DNA from: Thiobacter sp964445085
GTDB taxonomy: Bacteria > Pseudomonadota > Gammaproteobacteria > Burkholderiales > Thiobacteraceae
Direction: 5' to 3'
NCBI GenBank assembly: GCA_964445085.1
Contig: CAYUJV010000071.1
Coordinates: 1-14,372 of the forward strand
Length of the DNA stretch: 14,372 nucleotides
Each line of letters starts with the position of its first letter. Position 1 is the first letter of the stretch. The translations under genes were made by a program, and so were the position numbers. This document shows, piece by piece, positions 10,101-14,372 of the stretch. Under the pieces are notes generated by a model, which ran no database searches, was not told the origin of the DNA, and saw only the letters and a program-made list of their open reading frames with translations.

Positions 10101-13100
10101 ACCGCCTGCCTTCGAGCAACGCCGAGATGCAGATCCTCCCCGGCCAGTCTCCCGGCGGCAGCATCGTCGACATCCGCACCCGCGTGCGCGAGCCTGGGCG
10201 GCTTTCCCTCGGTGCCGACAACTATGGCCAGGACAGCACCGGCACCGTGCGCGGTCGCCTGACCGTCGAGGCCGACAACGTGCTGGGCCTGTTCGACGCC
10301 TGGACGCTCACCCATATCCAGAGTGCCGACAGCAAGGCCTCGCTGCTGTCCGTGTCGGTGCCATGGGGCTACAACACCCTGTCCTACACCTATACGCTCT
10401 CCGACTACGCAAGCCCCATTTCGGGTTTTCCGGCCGTGATCGCCGGAGACTCCTCCAACCACACCCTCGGCGTCAATCGCGTCGTCCACCGCGACGCCGC
10501 TTCCAAGGCCGCGCTCGATGCCAGCCTCACCCTGCGCCGTGCGCAGCGGGACGTCGCCGGCATCGCACTGGCGCCCCAGAACATGAGCGTGCTGCGTCTG
10601 GGAGCGAGCCACCTGCACCGCTGGCCGGGCGCGGACCTGAGCCTGGACGTGGGCTATGTGCAGGGACTCAAGGCCTTCGGCGCCGACGTGGACGTGCCAG
10701 GCCTGGGTGCGGAGTCGCCCCACGCCCAGTTCGAAAAGCTCGACTTCGCTGCCTCCGCCACCGTGAGCCTCGGGCGGCAGTTCGCCTGGCGCGGCATGCT
10801 CGCCGGCCAACACGCGCAGCGGGGCCTGATGAGCGCGGAGCAGATCTTCATCGGCGGCGCGGCCACCGTGCGCGGCTTCAAGGAGGGCGCGTTGGCGGGC
10901 GACCGCGGTGCCTACACCCGGCACGAGTTCTCGTGGATCCCCGCTGCGCGCGGCGTGGCGGCCGTGCCCTACCTGTTCTACGACTACGGCCGCGTGCGCC
11001 TGCTGGCCGACCCCGGACCGAAGCGGCTCGCCGCCCTTGGCCTGGGCGTGCGTGCGGCATGGAAGGGATTCAGTCTCGAAGCCAACTGGGCCCGGCCCAT
11101 TTCGGCGCCGGAGTCGGTGGAACAGCGCACGCGGCTCCACCTCGCGCTCAATTACCAGTTCTGATGCCCATCAGGTGACCCCATGAAACCCTTCCTTTCC
11201 GCTGCTTTGCTGTTTGTCTGTGCCTTGTGCGTGCTTCCAGACGGAGCGATCGCCGCGCCGCCCAGGCAGGCCGCGATCGCCCTCGTCAACGGCAAGCCGA
11301 TACCCCGGGCCCAGTTCGACCGCGCGCTCGCCCAAGCCAAAGCCGCGGGCGCGGCGGACAGCGAGGCCCTGCGCGCCGCCATCCGGAACCAGCTCATTGC
11401 GCGCGAGCTGTTCCGCCAGCAGGCGGAGAAACAGAAACTGCAAACCGACCCGCAGGTGCTCGAAGCCCGCGACAACGCCATGATCGCCCTCTACCTCAGG
11501 CGCGAGATCAAACCGACGCCGGTCACGGAGGAGCAGGTGCGCGCGCGGTTCGATGCCATTGTCGCCACCCTGGGCAGCCAGGAATACAAGCCGCGCATCA
11601 TCGAAGTGGCCGATGCGGCCCTCGCGAACACCCTCGCCGAGCAACTGCAAGCCCACCCCGACAAATTCGCCGAGCTCGCCCGCGCCCACAGCAGCGCGCC
11701 TTCGGCCGCCCGCGGCGGCGAGCTCGACTGGGTGTCCTTCCCGACGCCGGTCACCGAAGGCAAGACCCAGAACCTGCCGCTGCCCATCGCAGAAGCCATT
11801 GCCCAATTGCACGCGGGCCAGGTCACGGCCAAGCCCATCGGATTCGACGGCCGCTACTGGCTGATCAAGCTCGACGAAGTGCGGCCCACCCAGGTGCCGG
11901 ACTATGGCAAGGCCAGCGTGCCATTGCGCGAGATGCTGGAACGCGCGGCTCTGGAGCAGGCGACGGCCGAACTGGTGGCGCGGCTGATGAAGAGCGCGAA
12001 GATCGAACTGTCTGACACCCGCCAGCGGCAGGAAGGGGGAAATCAGCCATGAAGACACGCCCAGGCATCATGCAGTACCAGGAACGCGGCACCCCGCGTC
12101 TCGCACCTTCTCCCCGCGGGAGAGAGGGCAGGGGAGAGGGGGCGCGCCGGACTGGACCAGGCAAGGCACAGGTTCGCCGCTTCATCGCCGCCTTCCTCTC
12201 CGCCTGGCTCGCGGCCTCGCCCCTCGTCACCCTGCGCGCCGCCTACGCCGGCCCGGTGGCCGACGGGGCAGCGCCTGCAACCAGCCGGCCCCAGATCACC
12301 ACCACGCCCTCGGGGCTGCCGCTGGTCAACATCGCCGCACCCAATGGCGCGGGGATTTCCCACAACCGCTACCAGCGCTTCGACGTCGATCCCGTCGGCC
12401 TGATCCTCAACAACAGCACGCAGGCCGCGGCCTCGCAGCTGGGCGGGGCGATCGGCGCCAATCCCAATTTCAACGGCCGCAGCGCCAGCCTCATCGTCAA
12501 TGAAGTGACGAGCGCCATCCCCAGCCAGCTCAACGGCCCGCTGGCCGTGTTCGGCGATCCGGCCAAACTCATTATCGCCAACCCCAACGGCATCACCTGC
12601 AGCGGCTGCGGCTTCCTCAACACGCCGCAGGTCGCGCTCACCACCGGGCGCGTGCAATTCCTCACCGCGCCGGGCGGCGCGCCCACCCTGCCTGAGAACG
12701 GCGCCGCGGTGGCCTTCGACGTGCGCGGCGGCACCATCCGCGTCGAAGGGGCGGGCCTGGCCTCGCCGCTGGAGCGTCTCGACCTCATCGCCCAGACCCT
12801 GAATGTCAACGCGCCGATCACCATCGCCGGCAGCCTCAACCTCCTGGCCGGGCGGCAGACGGTCGCCGCCGAGGATCTGTCGGTCTCCGCCAACGGCGCG
12901 GCCAACACCCGGAGCGCGATCCAAAGCGATGATCCCGCTGCCGCCGATTTCGCGGTGGATGCCAGCGTGTTCGGCGCCATGACCGCCGGGCAGATTCGCA
13001 TCGTCTCCACCCCGGCCGGCATGGGCGTGCGCGCCGACGCTCGGCTCGCTGCGCAGGCCGGCGATCTGCTGATCAGCGCCGATGGCGAGGTGCGCCTCAG

Positions 13101-14372
13101 GCAGGCCACCGCCAGCCGCGACCTGGGCATCGCGGCCAGCGGCAGCGCAGCCAACGGCGAGCAGCTTGCCGCCGCGCGTCACCTGAGCCTCGATGCGAGC
13201 GCTCTCGACAACCGCAATGCGCGCATCAGCGCCGGTGGCGATGCGGCGCTGACCGTTGCGGCCCTGGACAACAGTGGCGGCACGATCCAGGCCGCGGGCC
13301 GGCTCGATCTCGCCTTGCCCGGCGCCAGCATTGACCTGGCCGCCGCCTCTACCGGCACCCTGGCAGGCGGCAGCCAGCTCGCGGTCTCCGCGCGCGAAAT
13401 CGACAACAGCGGATCGCTCCAGCACGGCGCGGCACTCAGCCTTACGGCCACCGACCGCATCAGCAACAGCGGCACGCTCACCGCCGGCGGCGATCTCCTG
13501 CTGGCCGCCGACGTCATCGACAACCAGGGTACGGCGCAGACGCTCGGCCGGCTCTTCCTCGCCGCGACCAGCGCCGGCAATGCCGCCAATGCGCGCATGG
13601 AAGCCGCCACGGATGTCTCCCTCGGCGCGGTCACTTTGGACAACCGCGGCGATATCGTCAGCCAGCGCGACCTCGTCGCCAGCGTTACGACCCTGACCAA
13701 CACCGGACTCATGCATGCCGCAAACGACGCGGCCTTCAACCTGGGTGCCGCCTCCCACAACGCCGGCGGCACCCTGAACGCGGCGCGCGACCTGCGTCTT
13801 CGCACCGATGTCGCCGCCGCCTTCGGCGGCAGCGTCGGCGCGGGACGTGATCTCTACCTTGCCTTCGACGACTACACCCACGGCAACGACACCGACTTCC
13901 GCGCCGGGCGCGACCTGCTGGTCTCCGCTCGACACTTCACCAACACCGGCCTGCTCGAAGCGCCCCACGACCTGGTGTTGGCCGCCACCCAGGACCTGGC
14001 CAATAGCGGCCAGCTGCTGGCCCGCAACGACATCGCGCTGAGCGTGGGCGGCCGCTTCACCAATAGCGCCGGCATCGTCGAGGCCGGGCGCGACCTGAGT
14101 GTTGCCACCGGCGACCTGGACAACGGCGGCAGCACCGTCGTCACCCAGTACGTGGCCTACACCCTGCAAGACTACGTGCAGAATGTGCTCACCTACGTCA
14201 CCGACCCGGTGGCGCAGCTCAAGCTGTTCAACGAAGCCCCGCCCGACTGGTTCTGGAAAAACTCCCGCGTCACCCTCAACAACCGCAACAGCCTGTATCT
14301 GGATTCGGGCCTCAACCCGCCGATCTTCTATCTCACCCTCACCCGGCCCGGCAGCCCGGGCACCCTTTCCGC

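Overview
This is a GC-rich, densely coding chromosomal window. Gene content and order suggest a betaproteobacterium, plausibly Rhodocyclales or a close relative: an NDUFA9-like SDR gene next to cca, an archease/rtcB pair, and a two-partner secretion locus with its own parvulin. That placement is inference from gene families and base composition; nothing in the window fixes the genus.

Layout. (1) Positions 1-1643 hold two divergent genes: a leftward pyruvate kinase-like gene cut by the window edge, and a rightward metallo-beta-lactamase-fold phosphodiesterase-like gene. Their 119-bp spacer carries an 11-bp-period direct repeat resembling a Pho box. (2) Positions 1643-1835 are intergenic, with a ~124-bp imperfect palindrome that looks like a small mobile or REP-type element, then a rho-independent terminator. 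(3) Positions 1859-4913 hold three rightward housekeeping genes: an NDUFA9-like SDR, cca (tRNA CCA-adding enzyme) and a YfcG-like glutathione S-transferase. (4) Positions 4911-7263 hold a small leftward DUF2905 membrane protein, then archease and rtcB, the RNA ligase with its activating cofactor. (5) Positions 7318-9217 hold two membrane proteins, an MscS-type channel and an EI24/CysZ-like protein. (6) Positions 9482-14372 hold a type Vb (two-partner) secretion operon in the order tpsB (outer-membrane transporter), parvulin-like periplasmic chaperone, tpsA (filamentous-haemagglutinin-type exoprotein). tpsA runs off the right edge.

How the genes work together. Archease promotes turnover of RtcB, and the two adjacent genes make a complete RNA ligation/repair module. 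In the secretion operon the TpsA signal peptide sends the protein to the periplasm. The parvulin-like protein probably keeps it unfolded, and TpsB recognises its N-terminal TPS domain (NPNG motif) and exports it. The parvulin-like protein lacks the usual catalytic histidines, so a holdase role is more likely than isomerisation.

Intergenic repeats are a marked feature. There are two copies of the ACCGCAAAGGACGCAAAGG inverted-repeat family, two of the CTCTCCC/GGGAGAG family, one large palindrome and one perfect 18-bp palindrome. Several start exactly at a stop codon, and one is translated in frame as part of the tpsA leader. No tRNA, rRNA, CRISPR array, transposase or integrase was seen. No gap without a gene exceeds 300 bases.
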